64,000 nucleotides of DNA from Actinomadura rudentiformis (GCF_008923185.1 NZ_WBMT01000013.1:1-64000), one strand, 5' to 3'; counted from the stretch's first letter, positions 16,398 through 24,869 are shown. The notes: generated by a model not told the origin, from the letters alone. Program-made: numbers and translations.

Positions 16398-17181
16398 GAT
16401 CCTTGACGACATGGCCAGGCTGGCCGCTGCACCAGGCCCCGGCCGCCACCCCGCGGTGGCGGTCCGGCCCCGGCTGCGGACCGAGCTGCTGCTCCTGCTG
16501 ATCTGCTACGGCGCGTACGAGGTCGTCCGCAACCTCGTTCCGACCGACCACGCGATGGCCGCGCACCGCGCGTACCTGATCCTCGATCTCGAGTACGCCG
16601 TGAACCTCGACGTCGAGTACGCCCTCAACCGGCTCTTCGCCGAACACACCTGGATCGCGATCCCGGCCAACTACTTCTACGCCACGATGCACTTCGTCGT
16701 GACGATCGGCGTGATGCTGTGGCTGTACGTTCGGCATCCGGGCCGCTACCCGCTGTACCGGTCCCTGCTCTTCGCGACCACGCTCATCGGGCTCGTCGGA
16801 TTCTGGTTGTTCCCGCTGGCCCCGCCGCGGATGCTGCCCGGCTTCACCGACACCGTGATCAGCTTCGGCACGTGGGGCATCTACGACTCCGGGCCGACCG
16901 CCGAGGTGTCCAACCAGTACGCCGCCATGCCCTCGATGCACATGGCCTGGGCGCTCTGGTCGACCACCGCGATCATCACCATCGTCCGGCGGCGCTGGGT
17001 GGTGGCGCTCGCGGTGAGCTACCCCGCGCTGACCGTGGTGATCATCATGGGTACGGCCAACCACTACATCCTCGATGCCGTGGGCGGCGCCGTGGCTCTC
17101 GCCCTCGGCTACGCCCTCGCCCTCGGCGCCTTCCGCGCCTCCACGCTCGCCCTCCTGTCCCGCGGCCATCCCCTCATCTAG
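16375..17181 (+). CDS. PAP2/Aur1-like membrane phosphatase (second of the pair)
   Basis: 268 aa, clearly paralogous to the gene before it: FPLAPPRML, PSMHMAWALW and NHYILDAVGG occur in the same order and spacing. The GTG at 16375 overlaps the upstream gene by 23 bp; ATG 16411 (MARLAAAP) is an alternative and neither has a strong Shine-Dalgarno, which fits re-initiation from the first gene. Substrate unknown; the pair may have divided roles or form a heteromer. Ends within a 15 bp tandem repeat shared with the glnE 3' end. Confidence 0.88.
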   Translation: MHRKPAFEILDDMARLAAAPGPGRHPAVAVRPRLRTELLLLLICYGAYEVVRNLVPTDHAMAAHRAYLILDLEYAVNLDVEYALNRLFAEHTWIAIPANYFYATMHFVVTIGVMLWLYVRHPGRYPLYRSLLFATTLIGLVGFWLFPLAPPRMLPGFTDTVISFGTWGIYDSGPTAEVSNQYAAMPSMHMAWALWSTTAIITIVRRRWVVALAVSYPALTVVIIMGTANHYILDAVGGAVALALGYALALGAFRASTLALLSRGHPLI

Positions 17182-17210
17182 CCGGGGACCGTTCGGCCGG
17201 GGATCATTCG
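17181..17210. repeat. 15 bp tandem duplication at the PAP2/glnE convergent stops
   Basis: GCCGGGGACCGTTCG (17181-17195) and GCCGGGGATCATTCG (17196-17210), 13 of 15 identical. The first unit starts at the last base of the PAP2 stop codon and the second contains the glnE stop (complement of 17204-17206). Confidence 0.75.
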
Positions 17211-20200
17211 GCGCCGTAGAACACCCGGTCCACCACGGCGCGCGCCCGGCGGGCGTGGCGGCGGTAGTCCTCCAGCAGGTCACCGGTGCCGGGGTAGCCG
17301 AGGACGCTGGCCACCGCGCTGCGCTCGCGATGGTGGTCGGTCGGGAGGAGATCGGAGGCCCGGCCGCGCACCAGCATGATCACGCCGCGGATCCGGGTCG
17401 CCAGCCGCCAGGCCTCCGACAGCACCCGGGCGTCGTCCTCGTCGAGCAGGCCGGCCCCGACGGCGGCGTCCAGGGTGGCGAGGGTACGGGTCGTACGCAG
17501 CGCGGGGACGTCGTGGGCGTGCCGGAGCTGGATCAGCTGGGCGACCCATTCCACGTCCGACAGGCCACCGGGCCCGAGCTTGATGTGCTGGCGCCGGTCG
17601 ACGCCCCTGGGCAGGCGTTCGGACTCCATTCGGGCCTTCAGCCGCCGGATCTCCCGGACGGTGTCATCGTCGATGCCGCCCTCCGGCCATCGCACAGGGT
17701 CGATGAGGGTGCGGAAACGTTCGCACAGGTCGCGGTTGCCGATGATCGGGTCGGCGCGGAGCAGCGCCTGGCTCTCCCAGGGCGCGGACCAGCGGGCGTA
17801 GTACGCCGCGTACGAGGCGAGGGTGCGGACCAGCGGGCCCTGCCGCCCCTCGGGACGCAGGTTCGGGTCGATCTCCAGCGCCGGGTCTGGGGCGGGCAGC
17901 GCCAGGAGCCTGCGGAGCTCCTCGGCGACCGCGTGGGCGGCGCGGCTGGCGGCGCGTTCGTCGGCACCGGGCAGCGGATCGTGGACGAACATCACGTCGG
18001 CGTCGCTGCCGTAACCGAGCTCGTGGCCGCCGAACCGGCCCATCGCCACGACCGCCATCCGGGTCGGCAGCGGCTCCCGCCGCTCCATCTCGATCTTGTT
18101 GATGGCGGCCTGCAGCGCGGCCTCGACCGTGACGGTCGTGATGTCGGTGAGCGTCTCGCCGACCGTACGGACGCCGGCGAGGCCGAGCAGGTCGGCGACC
18201 GCCACCCGGAACAGCTCCCGGCGGCGCAGCCCGCGCACCACCGCGACCGCGGCCTCGCTGTTGTCGACGAGATCGCCTTCGGCTCTGCGCTTGTCCGGAT
18301 CGCCGTCGGCTCTGTGCCTGCTCAGATCGCCTTCGGCTCTGTGCCTGCTCAGATCGCCTTCGGCTCTGCGGCGCACGGCGGCCATCGCCTCCACGCGCAG
18401 CGTCTCGTACGGCCGCGGCGTGAGTTCGGACTCGCTGCCGAGCATCGCCACCGCCTCCGGCGCGCGCAGCAGCAGGTCGGTGGCGTAACGGCTGGACGCC
18501 AGAACGCGTGCCATCCGTTCGGCGACCGTCACCTCGTCGCGCAGCAGCCGCAGGTACCACGGGGTCGTGCCGAGCGCGTCGCTCACCCGCCGGAACCCGA
18601 GCAGCCCGGCGTCGGGATCGGGGGCGTCGGCGAACCACCCGAGCATCACCGGCAGCAGCGTCCGCTGGATGGACGCGCGCCGCGACACCCCGGAGGTGAG
18701 GGCCTCGATGTGCCGGAGCGCGCCCGCCGGGTCGTTGAAGCCGAGCGCCTCCAGCCGCACCCGGGCGGCCTCGGGCGTGAGCCGGGACTCCTCGCCCGGC
18801 AGCCGGGCGACCGCCAGCAGCAGCGGCCGGTAGAACAGCTTCTCGTGGATGCGCCGCACCTCGCGGGCATGCCGCCGCCACAGCGCGGTGAACTCCCCCA
18901 CCGGGTCGGTGCGCAGCCCCAGCGCACGGCCCAGCCGGCGCAGGTCGATCGGGTCGTCGGGCACCAGGTGGGTACGGCGCAGCCGGTGAAGCTGGATGAG
19001 GTGCTCGACGCGCCGCAGGAACCGGTAGGCCGAGGCCAGCGCGGCCGCGTCGTCGCGGCCGACGTAACCGCCGTGGGACAGCGCCTCCAGCGCCTCCAGG
19101 GTCCCGGCACCGCGCAGCGTGGCGTCGGCGCGCCCGTGGACGAGCTGCAGCAGCTGTACGGCGAACTCGACGTCGCGAAGCCCGCCGGGACCGAGTTTCA
19201 ACTGGCGTTCGGCGTCCTGTCCGCGCTCGGTCAGGTGGGCCTCGACGCGGCGCCGCATCGCCTGCACGTCCGCGACGAAGTTCTCGCCTCCCGTGGCGGG
19301 TGTCTCACCCTCCCGGCCACGCCCGACCGCCCTCCAGACGATCGGCGTGATCGTCTCCATGTAGCGCCGTCCGAGCTCGGCGTCACCCGCGACCGGCCGT
19401 GCCTTGAGCAGCGCCTGGAACTCCCAGGTCTTGGCCCAGCGCTCGTAGTACGCCCGGTGGCTGGCGACCGTCCGTACCAGCGGCCCCGCCTTCCCCTCCG
19501 GGCGCAGCGCCGCGTCGACCTCCCACAGCGCGCCTTCCTCGGTGCTGGCCGAGCACGCGCGCATCAGGGCCGACGCCAGCCGGGTGGCGGTGCGCAGGCC
19601 CGCCTCCTCCGGGTGCCCCTCGCGCGCCTCCGCCACGAAGATCACATCGACGTCGCTGACGTAGTTGAGCTCCCGGCCGCCGCACTTGCCCATGCCGATG
19701 ACCGCCAGCCGGCACGCCGCGCACTCGGGCACCGCGGCCCGCGCCACCGCCAGCCCGGCCTCCAGCGCGGCGGCCGCGAGGTCGGCGAGCTCGGCCGACA
19801 CCTGGCCGACATCGGCCGCGCCGATGAGGTCGCGGCCGGCCAGCTGGAGCAGGTGCCGCCGGTACGCGGCGCGCAACGCCACAAGTGTCTCGGTGCCCGA
19901 GCCGCTCGCGACCGGTTCGGGCCCGGCCGGATCGGCGCCGACCGCGCGCAGCAGATCCGCCCGGACGGTCGCGGGGGAAGCGGCTTGGAGCGCTCCATCC
20001 CCGCGCAGGACCTGCCAGTCCGCAGGGTGGCGGGCAAGGTGATCCCCCAGGGCCGCGCTCACCCCGAGCACCGTGAAAAGCCGTTCCCGGGTCGCCGGGT
20101 CCTTGTGCAGAACGGCCCGCAGCTCGGCCCCGTCATCCCCCGCCGCGGCGAGCAGGCGCAGGACCCCCGTCAGCGCGAGATCGGGATCCGCGGTGGCGCC

Positions 20201-20347
20201 GAGCGCGTCCAGCCGGCCATCACCGAGCACGCCGTCCGGATCCTCCTCGATCAGCCGCCTCTCCGCGAGACCCGCGTCGGTGAAGCCGAGTCTGGCCAGG
20301 CGACCGGCCAGCGAGGGACGACGATCAGGAGTCCACGGCTGCTGCAC
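17204..20347 (-). CDS. glnE: Bifunctional glutamine synthetase adenylyltransferase/deadenylase
   Basis: 1047 aa. Two nucleotidyltransferase domains are visible: GMGKCGGRELNYVSDVDVIF (~218-237, deadenylating half, metal Asp at 232/234) and AMGRFGGHELGYGSDADVMF (~767-786, adenylylating half). GlnE attaches AMP to the GlnA loop tyrosine (Tyr402 here) when glutamine is abundant and removes it under limitation. Between the halves, around residues 659-692, is a short charged repeat absent from typical members. GTG start with GGTGGAG just upstream. Convergent with the PAP2 pair; a 9-aa repeat array (18271-18372) lies inside it. Confidence 0.97.
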   Translation of the reverse strand: MQQPWTPDRRPSLAGRLARLGFTDAGLAERRLIEEDPDGVLGDGRLDALGATADPDLALTGVLRLLAAAGDDGAELRAVLHKDPATRERLFTVLGVSAALGDHLARHPADWQVLRGDGALQAASPATVRADLLRAVGADPAGPEPVASGSGTETLVALRAAYRRHLLQLAGRDLIGAADVGQVSAELADLAAAALEAGLAVARAAVPECAACRLAVIGMGKCGGRELNYVSDVDVIFVAEAREGHPEEAGLRTATRLASALMRACSASTEEGALWEVDAALRPEGKAGPLVRTVASHRAYYERWAKTWEFQALLKARPVAGDAELGRRYMETITPIVWRAVGRGREGETPATGGENFVADVQAMRRRVEAHLTERGQDAERQLKLGPGGLRDVEFAVQLLQLVHGRADATLRGAGTLEALEALSHGGYVGRDDAAALASAYRFLRRVEHLIQLHRLRRTHLVPDDPIDLRRLGRALGLRTDPVGEFTALWRRHAREVRRIHEKLFYRPLLLAVARLPGEESRLTPEAARVRLEALGFNDPAGALRHIEALTSGVSRRASIQRTLLPVMLGWFADAPDPDAGLLGFRRVSDALGTTPWYLRLLRDEVTVAERMARVLASSRYATDLLLRAPEAVAMLGSESELTPRPYETLRVEAMAAVRRRAEGDLSRHRAEGDLSRHRADGDPDKRRAEGDLVDNSEAAVAVVRGLRRRELFRVAVADLLGLAGVRTVGETLTDITTVTVEAALQAAINKIEMERREPLPTRMAVVAMGRFGGHELGYGSDADVMFVHDPLPGADERAASRAAHAVAEELRRLLALPAPDPALEIDPNLRPEGRQGPLVRTLASYAAYYARWSAPWESQALLRADPIIGNRDLCERFRTLIDPVRWPEGGIDDDTVREIRRLKARMESERLPRGVDRRQHIKLGPGGLSDVEWVAQLIQLRHAHDVPALRTTRTLATLDAAVGAGLLDEDDARVLSEAWRLATRIRGVIMLVRGRASDLLPTDHHRERSAVASVLGYPGTGDLLEDYRRHARRARAVVDRVFYGAE
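18271..18372 (-). repeat. 27 bp in-frame tandem repeat inside glnE
   Basis: Units begin at 18271, 18298, 18325 and 18352 (the last partial); the second and third differ at a single base. They encode about four copies of a nonapeptide like RAEGDLSRH (variants RADGDPDKR). The phase is kept, so the protein is only lengthened, in a linker between the two catalytic halves. Recent slippage-type expansion is likely. Confidence 0.85.
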
Positions 20348-20481
20348 GACTCCACCGTAATCGGACGGCCCCGCCGCGGAAGAGCAAGCTCGTAGCCGGA
20401 AGATCTCGATTACGTCAACGCTCCCCCGGGACCATGCCCTCGAACAGGGGTGGCCGTGTGAACCGCCGAGGATCTTGAGGC

Positions 20482-20541
20482 GTCTCCTTCTTCAAACGAT
20501 CAGCCCCGCGAGATCTGCCCCTTGAGCTCCCCGAAGGAGAC
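20482..20541 (+). promoter_or_regulatory. Possible ribosome-site-sequestering inverted repeat before FG-GAP gene
   Basis: GTCTCCTTC (20482-20490) is the exact reverse complement of GAAGGAGAC (20533-20541), and the latter contains the Shine-Dalgarno (AAGGAG) of the following GTG start at 20544. A 9 bp stem with a 42-nt loop would hide the ribosome site. Inference only; no known riboswitch motif recognised in the loop. Confidence 0.45.
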
Positions 20542-20543
20542 AC

Positions 20544-22004
20544 GTGAAAACAAGCTCGGTATCGGCGTTCAGCGCCGCGGCGGCGATCGTCGTGGCGATC
20601 GGCGCGGTGGTGGCGGTGTCGGCGTCGGAGGGGGAGGCGCTGGACGCCGCGTTGACGGCGGGTGCCACGGCGCGCAAGCCCGCCAAGGCCTCCGACTTCA
20701 ACGGGGACGGGCGGCGTGATCTCGTGGCCGTGAGCCCGGAGGGGTGGGTGAAGGGGCGGCCGCAGGCGGGATTCGTGACCGTGGTCTACGGCGGCCCCAA
20801 GGGACTGAACACCAAGGCACGGCAGACGATCGACCAGGACAGCCCAGGGATTCCGGGCTCGCCTCAGGAGAGCGGTGCGTTCGGCGAGTCGGTCGGCTCA
20901 GCCGACTTCGACAGGGACGGGTACGCCGACCTTGCGGTGGGCGGGCCGTGGAAGCAGGGCGTGGTCATCGTGTACGGCGGCTCCCGTGGGCTCACGGGGC
21001 GCACGGTGCACCTGCCGGTCAGCACGGACGAGGCCGGCACGAAGATCACGATCGGGGACTTCAACGGCAACCGGGTCCCGGATCTGGTGTTCAAGGGTGG
21101 TCGCGGCGTCGCCGAGTACTGGACCTTCAGCGACATCGGAGGGCGTGCCGTACCGGGCGTCCGGCACCGGGTGCCCGCCGACGAGGGCATGACGTTCAAC
21201 TATCCGACCGCGGCCGACTTCAACGGCGACGGTCACTCCGATCTGGTCGTACAGGTCGTGGGCTCCATCGACGGCGGGCCGTCCCCGCAGTTCCTCCAGC
21301 TGCGGCTCGGGTCGAAGAAGGGCCTCGGCCCGGCGCGGCAGATCAACCGGCCGACCGGCGACGTGGCGGCCACCGGCGACGTCAACGGCGACGGCCGGGC
21401 CGACCTCGTCACCCGCGGGCAGACCACCGACGCGCCCCGGCAGGAGGGGGCGATCATGGTCTACCTCGGCACCCGGACCGGACTCGGCGCACCGAAGACG
21501 TTCACTCAGGACACCCGGGGCGTGCCGGGCACCGGTGAGAAGGGCGACGAGTTCGGGTACCGGATCGCGGTCGGCGACGTCAACGGCGACCGCAAGGCCG
21601 ACGTCGCGATCGGCGCCCCGTACGAGAACGTGGGCAAGGTGACCGACGCGGGCACCGTCACGGTGCTCTACGGCGCCAAGGGCGGGCTCACCACCAAGGG
21701 CGCACAGCTGTTCGGCCAGGACAGCAAGGGCGTGCCGGGCGGCGCCGAGAAGGGCGACACGTTCGGCCGTGGCCTGTCCCTCGCCGACCTCAACGGTGAC
21801 GGCCGCGCCGAACTCACGGTCGGCACGCCGTACGAGAACGGGTACAAGCTCGCGGGCACGTCGCAGTACGTCTGGCCCGGTCGCCTGTACGTCTTCACCG
21901 GCACCCGCGCAGGCCTGACCGTCAAGGGCGTCAAGAATCTCGGCCCCGCTGACATCGGCGTCACCCGGCACAACGCGCTGCTCGCCGATCCGCTGCTTCC
22001 GTAA
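20544..22004 (+). CDS. Secreted FG-GAP (integrin-alpha-like) beta-propeller protein
   Basis: 486 aa with an N-terminal signal peptide (Lys then a 25-residue Ala/Val-rich core, cleavage near SASEGEA). Seven FG-GAP/VCBS-type calcium loops recur at regular spacing: DFNGDGRRDL, DFDRDGYADL, DFNGNRVPDL, DFNGDGHSDL, DVNGDGRADL, DVNGDRKADV and DLNGDGRAEL, consistent with a seven-bladed propeller. The last two blades also carry the GTPYEN/GAPYEN motif. Family role is extracellular binding, often Ca2+-dependent; no enzyme domain is visible. GTG start with GAAGGAGACAC. Confidence 0.92.
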   Translation: MKTSSVSAFSAAAAIVVAIGAVVAVSASEGEALDAALTAGATARKPAKASDFNGDGRRDLVAVSPEGWVKGRPQAGFVTVVYGGPKGLNTKARQTIDQDSPGIPGSPQESGAFGESVGSADFDRDGYADLAVGGPWKQGVVIVYGGSRGLTGRTVHLPVSTDEAGTKITIGDFNGNRVPDLVFKGGRGVAEYWTFSDIGGRAVPGVRHRVPADEGMTFNYPTAADFNGDGHSDLVVQVVGSIDGGPSPQFLQLRLGSKKGLGPARQINRPTGDVAATGDVNGDGRADLVTRGQTTDAPRQEGAIMVYLGTRTGLGAPKTFTQDTRGVPGTGEKGDEFGYRIAVGDVNGDRKADVAIGAPYENVGKVTDAGTVTVLYGAKGGLTTKGAQLFGQDSKGVPGGAEKGDTFGRGLSLADLNGDGRAELTVGTPYENGYKLAGTSQYVWPGRLYVFTGTRAGLTVKGVKNLGPADIGVTRHNALLADPLLP

Positions 22005-22009
22005 GGCGA

Positions 22010-22046
22010 ACGGCTCGGCCCGGACGCGCGCCCCGGGCCGAGCCGT
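22010..22046. terminator. Terminator between FG-GAP gene and glnA2
   Basis: A perfect 14 bp stem (ACGGCTCGGCCCGG / CCGGGCCGAGCCGT) with a 9-nt loop, 5 bp after the FG-GAP stop. Being symmetric it may also serve the convergent glnA2 gene. Confidence 0.88.
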
Positions 22047-22065
22047 CCCTAGGCGAGCATCCGCT

Positions 22066-22093
22066 ACAGGACTGCGATCACAGGACCGCGATG
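22066..22093. repeat. 14 bp tandem duplication at the glnA2 stop
   Basis: ACAGGACTGCGATC (22066-22079) and ACAGGACCGCGATG (22080-22093), 12 of 14 identical. The glnA2 stop codon (complement of 22078-22080) straddles the junction, so the outer copy is a duplicate of the last codons of glnA2. Confidence 0.75.
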
Positions 22094-23439
22094 AGGCGCT
22101 GGCGCTCGTAGGCGGTGACCTGGCGGCGGTAGTCCTCCCACTCCTGGCGCTTGTTGCGCAGGAAGAAGTCGAAGACGTGCTCGCCGAGCACGTCGGCCAT
22201 CAGCTCGCTGCGCTCCAGGGCCCGGATGGCCTCGTCCAGGCTCTGCGGCAGGGGCTCGATGCCGAGCGCGCGGCGTTCGGCGGCCGTCAGGGCCCAGACG
22301 TCGTCCTCGGCGCCCTGCGGCAGCTCGTAGCCCTCCTCGATGCCCTTGAGCCCGGCGCCCAGGATCGCCGCGAACGCCAGGTAGGGGTTGGCGGCGGTGT
22401 CCAGTGACCGGAACTCGATCCGGGTCGCGTGGCCCTTCTGCGGCTTGTACATGGGGACGCGGACCAGCGCTGACCGGTTGTTGTGGCCCCAGCAGATGTA
22501 CGACGGCGCCTCGCCGCCCGCACCCGCCGTGGAGCCGACGCTGCCCCACAGCCGCTTGTACGAGTTGACCCACTGGTTGCACACCGCGGTGATCTCGGCG
22601 GAGTGGCGGAGGACGCCGGCGATGAACGCGCGGCCGACCTTGGAGAGCTGGAACTCGGCGCCCGGCTCGTAGAAGGCGTTGCGGTCACCCTCGAAGAGCG
22701 ACATGTGGGTGTGCATGCCCGAGCCCGGGTGGTCGGTGAAGGGCTTGGGCATGAACGAGGCGAACACGCCCTGCTCCAGCGCCACCTCCTTCATGACCAG
22801 CCGGAACGTCATGATGTTGTCGGCGGTGGTGAGCGCGTCGGCGTACCGCAGGTCGATCTCCTGCTGGCCGGGGGCGCCCTCGTGGTGGCTGAACTCCACC
22901 GAGATCCCCATGGCCTCCAGCATCATGATCGCGTTGCGCCGGAAGTCGTGCGCGGCGCTGTGCGGGGTGTGGTCGAAGTAGCCGCCCGAGTCCACCGGGA
23001 CCGGCTCGCGCCCGTCCTCCGGCCGGTCCTTGAGCAGGAAGAACTCCACCTCAGGATGCGTGTAGAACGTGAAGCCGAGGTCGGCCGCCCGGGCCAGCGC
23101 CCGCTTGAGCACGTAGCGCGGGTCGGCGAAGCTCGGCGTGCCGTCGGGCATGAGGATGTCGCAGAAGATCCGGGCCACCCCGGGCCCCTCGGACCGCCAC
23201 GGCAACACCTGGAACGTGGACGGGTCCGGCTTGGCGATCATGTCCGCCTCGTAGACCCGGGCGAAGCCCTCGATCGCCGACCCGTCGAAGCCGATCCCTT
23301 CGGCGAAGGCACCTTCGAGCTCGGCGGGCGCGACCGCGACGGACTTCAGGAAGCCGAGCACGTCGGTGAACCACAGCCGGATGAAGCGGATGTCGCGCTC
23401 CTCCAGCGTGCGGAGCACGAACTCCTGCTGACGGTCCAA
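22078..23439 (-). CDS. glnA2: Glutamine synthetase-like enzyme GlnA2 (gamma-glutamylpolyamine synthetase branch)
   Basis: 453 aa from a TTG start at 23439, preceded by AGGGAGAGG; the protein begins MDRQQEFVLRTLEERDI as in Streptomyces GlnA2. GS catalytic features are kept (IGFDGSAIEGF, the NNRSALVRVP segment), but the adenylylation loop reads DDVWALTAAER: the tyrosine modified by GlnE is replaced, so this enzyme should escape GlnE. Streptomyces coelicolor GlnA2, which lies in the same glnE-nadE neighbourhood, glutamylates polyamines rather than ammonia; that activity is inferred here from similarity and position. A GlnR-like half-box lies upstream. Confidence 0.88.
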   Translation of the reverse strand: MDRQQEFVLRTLEERDIRFIRLWFTDVLGFLKSVAVAPAELEGAFAEGIGFDGSAIEGFARVYEADMIAKPDPSTFQVLPWRSEGPGVARIFCDILMPDGTPSFADPRYVLKRALARAADLGFTFYTHPEVEFFLLKDRPEDGREPVPVDSGGYFDHTPHSAAHDFRRNAIMMLEAMGISVEFSHHEGAPGQQEIDLRYADALTTADNIMTFRLVMKEVALEQGVFASFMPKPFTDHPGSGMHTHMSLFEGDRNAFYEPGAEFQLSKVGRAFIAGVLRHSAEITAVCNQWVNSYKRLWGSVGSTAGAGGEAPSYICWGHNNRSALVRVPMYKPQKGHATRIEFRSLDTAANPYLAFAAILGAGLKGIEEGYELPQGAEDDVWALTAAERRALGIEPLPQSLDEAIRALERSELMADVLGEHVFDFFLRNKRQEWEDYRRQVTAYERQRLIAVL

Positions 23440-23777
23440 AGTCCTCTCCCTACCGATCGCCGTGCCGACTTCCTGCGTATGCCGGTATTTCTGCGTATGC
23501 CCCTGCCGGCCGCCGTCACACAGAGTTTCCGCAGGTGCCGACAGGTCCAGTCTTCTTCGCAGTATGCCCCGGCGCTGTTTCGAAGACGTTACAAGCCCAA
23601 GATCACGTCGCGGCCGGGGAAGAAGCCGCACATACCGTCACCCCGAACTCTGCCATACGACCTGCGGCCCCCTGGCAGCCCCCACCCGACCACCCTCCCA
23701 ACGGACAAGCTCCGCTTGACTGGATTTCCCGAGTTTTGACGTGGCGATCTCCAGGAGGACCCGGGGGGATCATTAGC
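23440..23777. other. 338 bp divergent control region between glnA2 and terpene synthase
   Basis: No gene is seen. It contains a GlnR-like half-box (23577-23592), and two copies of CTGCGTATGCC (23473-23483 and 23491-23501, period 18) close to the glnA2 start, which could be an operator or promoter element. Near the terpene synthase end are TTGACT (23716-23721) with no acceptable -10 partner, and AGGAGGA at 23753-23759. Confidence 0.5.
23577..23592 (-). promoter_or_regulatory. GlnR-like half-box upstream of glnA2
   Basis: Read on the minus strand it is GTAAC-n6-GAAAC, an exact a-b half of a GlnR box, 138 bp upstream of the glnA2 start. The second a-b pair is not recognisable in register, so affinity would be lower than at glnA. 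Confidence 0.45.
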
Positions 23778-24836
23778 GTGGATCACCTCGTGGACGCCTT
23801 CCTGCTGCTCTCGCTGACCGACCGGGTCGCGGCCCTGGCCGCCCCGTCGGTCATGCATCCGCACGCCTGGCCTCTGGGTGAACGGGTGGGGGCGTGGGCC
23901 CGCAACCGGGGCCTGGTGCTGGGTGATCCGGACACCTCGCCGCTGGGCCGCGGGCGGTTCGAACGGCTGGCGGCGCGGATCTTCCCGACCTCCGAGCTCG
24001 AACGGGTCGAGCTCTTTGCCCGCTGGCTGACCTGGTCATTCGCGCTGGACGACACGTTCGACGACACCCCGACGGGAGCCAGCGCGACCGCCGTGCACGG
24101 GCTGTACGACGACCTGCTGAAGGCGATGCGCCGTGGCCACGCCAAGCCCGGGGCCCGGCCGCTGGAGGCCACGGTCGTGGAGCTGTGGCAGGCCACCACC
24201 GGCGGCATGACCCGCGACTGGCGCCGCCGGTTCCTGCTGCACATGGAGGAGCACCGGACCGGATGCGCGGACGAGGCGGTCGGCCGTCGGGTGGGCGGCA
24301 CCCCCGCGCAGGACGCCTATCCGGCGCTCCGGCGGCGGGCCGCCGCGCCGTTCCTGTACGACCTGATCGAGCCGGTGCTGGGCGTGGAACTGCCGCCCCT
24401 CCTGCTCGCCACCCCGGTGTGGAAGACCTTGATCGATGGCACCGCCGACGTGCTGGCGTGGTGCAACGACATCGCCTCGTACGCCAAGGAGGCGGCGCAC
24501 GGCGACGTGCACAACCAGATCATGGTGCTGAAGGCGGCCCACGGATTCGAGCCGGCGCAGGCAGCCGGATGGATTCTGGACCGCATCGTCCACCGCGTGC
24601 TGGACGTGCAGGAGGCCGCCCGAACGATGGGTGACTCGCTCGGGCCGTTGCGGCTCCCCCAGGAGGCGCGCGGCGCGGCGGCCCAGGTCGTCCGTGCCCT
24701 CCTGGACGCGCCGCGGGCTTACCTGGACTGGCTCGCCGAGTCCGGCCGCTACAGCCAGTCCGGCGGTACGGGCCGCGCCGCGCTGCTGCCCGGTCGGCAG
24801 CGGCCGCGCCTCGACGCCTTCGCCTCACTGCGGTGA
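23778..24836 (+). CDS. Class I terpene synthase (likely sesquiterpene cyclase type)
   Basis: 352 aa. The Mg2+-binding aspartate-rich motif is DDTFDD (residues 91-96) and the NSE triad is NDIASYAKE (N230, S234, E238), at the spacing usual for bacterial class I cyclases. A downstream conserved Arg-Tyr pair is visible as GRYSQSG. Length is that of a single-domain cyclase, too short for geosmin synthase. No prenyltransferase, P450 or methyltransferase neighbours are seen, so the product cannot be predicted. GTG 23778 chosen, with GGGGGG 9 nt upstream; longer frames upstream run through the glnA2 control region. Confidence 0.92.
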   Translation: MDHLVDAFLLLSLTDRVAALAAPSVMHPHAWPLGERVGAWARNRGLVLGDPDTSPLGRGRFERLAARIFPTSELERVELFARWLTWSFALDDTFDDTPTGASATAVHGLYDDLLKAMRRGHAKPGARPLEATVVELWQATTGGMTRDWRRRFLLHMEEHRTGCADEAVGRRVGGTPAQDAYPALRRRAAAPFLYDLIEPVLGVELPPLLLATPVWKTLIDGTADVLAWCNDIASYAKEAAHGDVHNQIMVLKAAHGFEPAQAAGWILDRIVHRVLDVQEAARTMGDSLGPLRLPQEARGAAAQVVRALLDAPRAYLDWLAESGRYSQSGGTGRAALLPGRQRPRLDAFASLR

Positions 24837-24837
24837 C

Positions 24838-24869
24838 GGAGATCACTGCCTGAGGAGATCACTGCGCCG
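24838..24869. repeat. 16 bp tandem duplication at terpene synthase/ArsR convergent stops
   Basis: GGAGATCACTGCCTGA (24838-24853) and GGAGATCACTGCGCCG (24854-24869) share their first 12 bases. The unit starts 1 bp after the terpene synthase stop and the second copy contains the ArsR stop codon. Confidence 0.7.

Noticed and set aside
17075..20395. 1106-codon + strand frame opposite glnE
   Set aside because: It mirrors the whole of glnE, which has clear catalytic motifs on the minus strand, and its own translation is Gly/Arg/Gln-rich with no domain.
23520..23560. Possible additional GlnR pentamers (GAAAC / GTGAC on the minus strand)
   Set aside because: Spacing between the pentamers is 5 bp instead of 6, so the sites are out of the 11-bp register.
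23716..23744. TTGACT as a -35 of the terpene synthase promoter
   Set aside because: No acceptable -10 hexamer is found at 16-18 bp.
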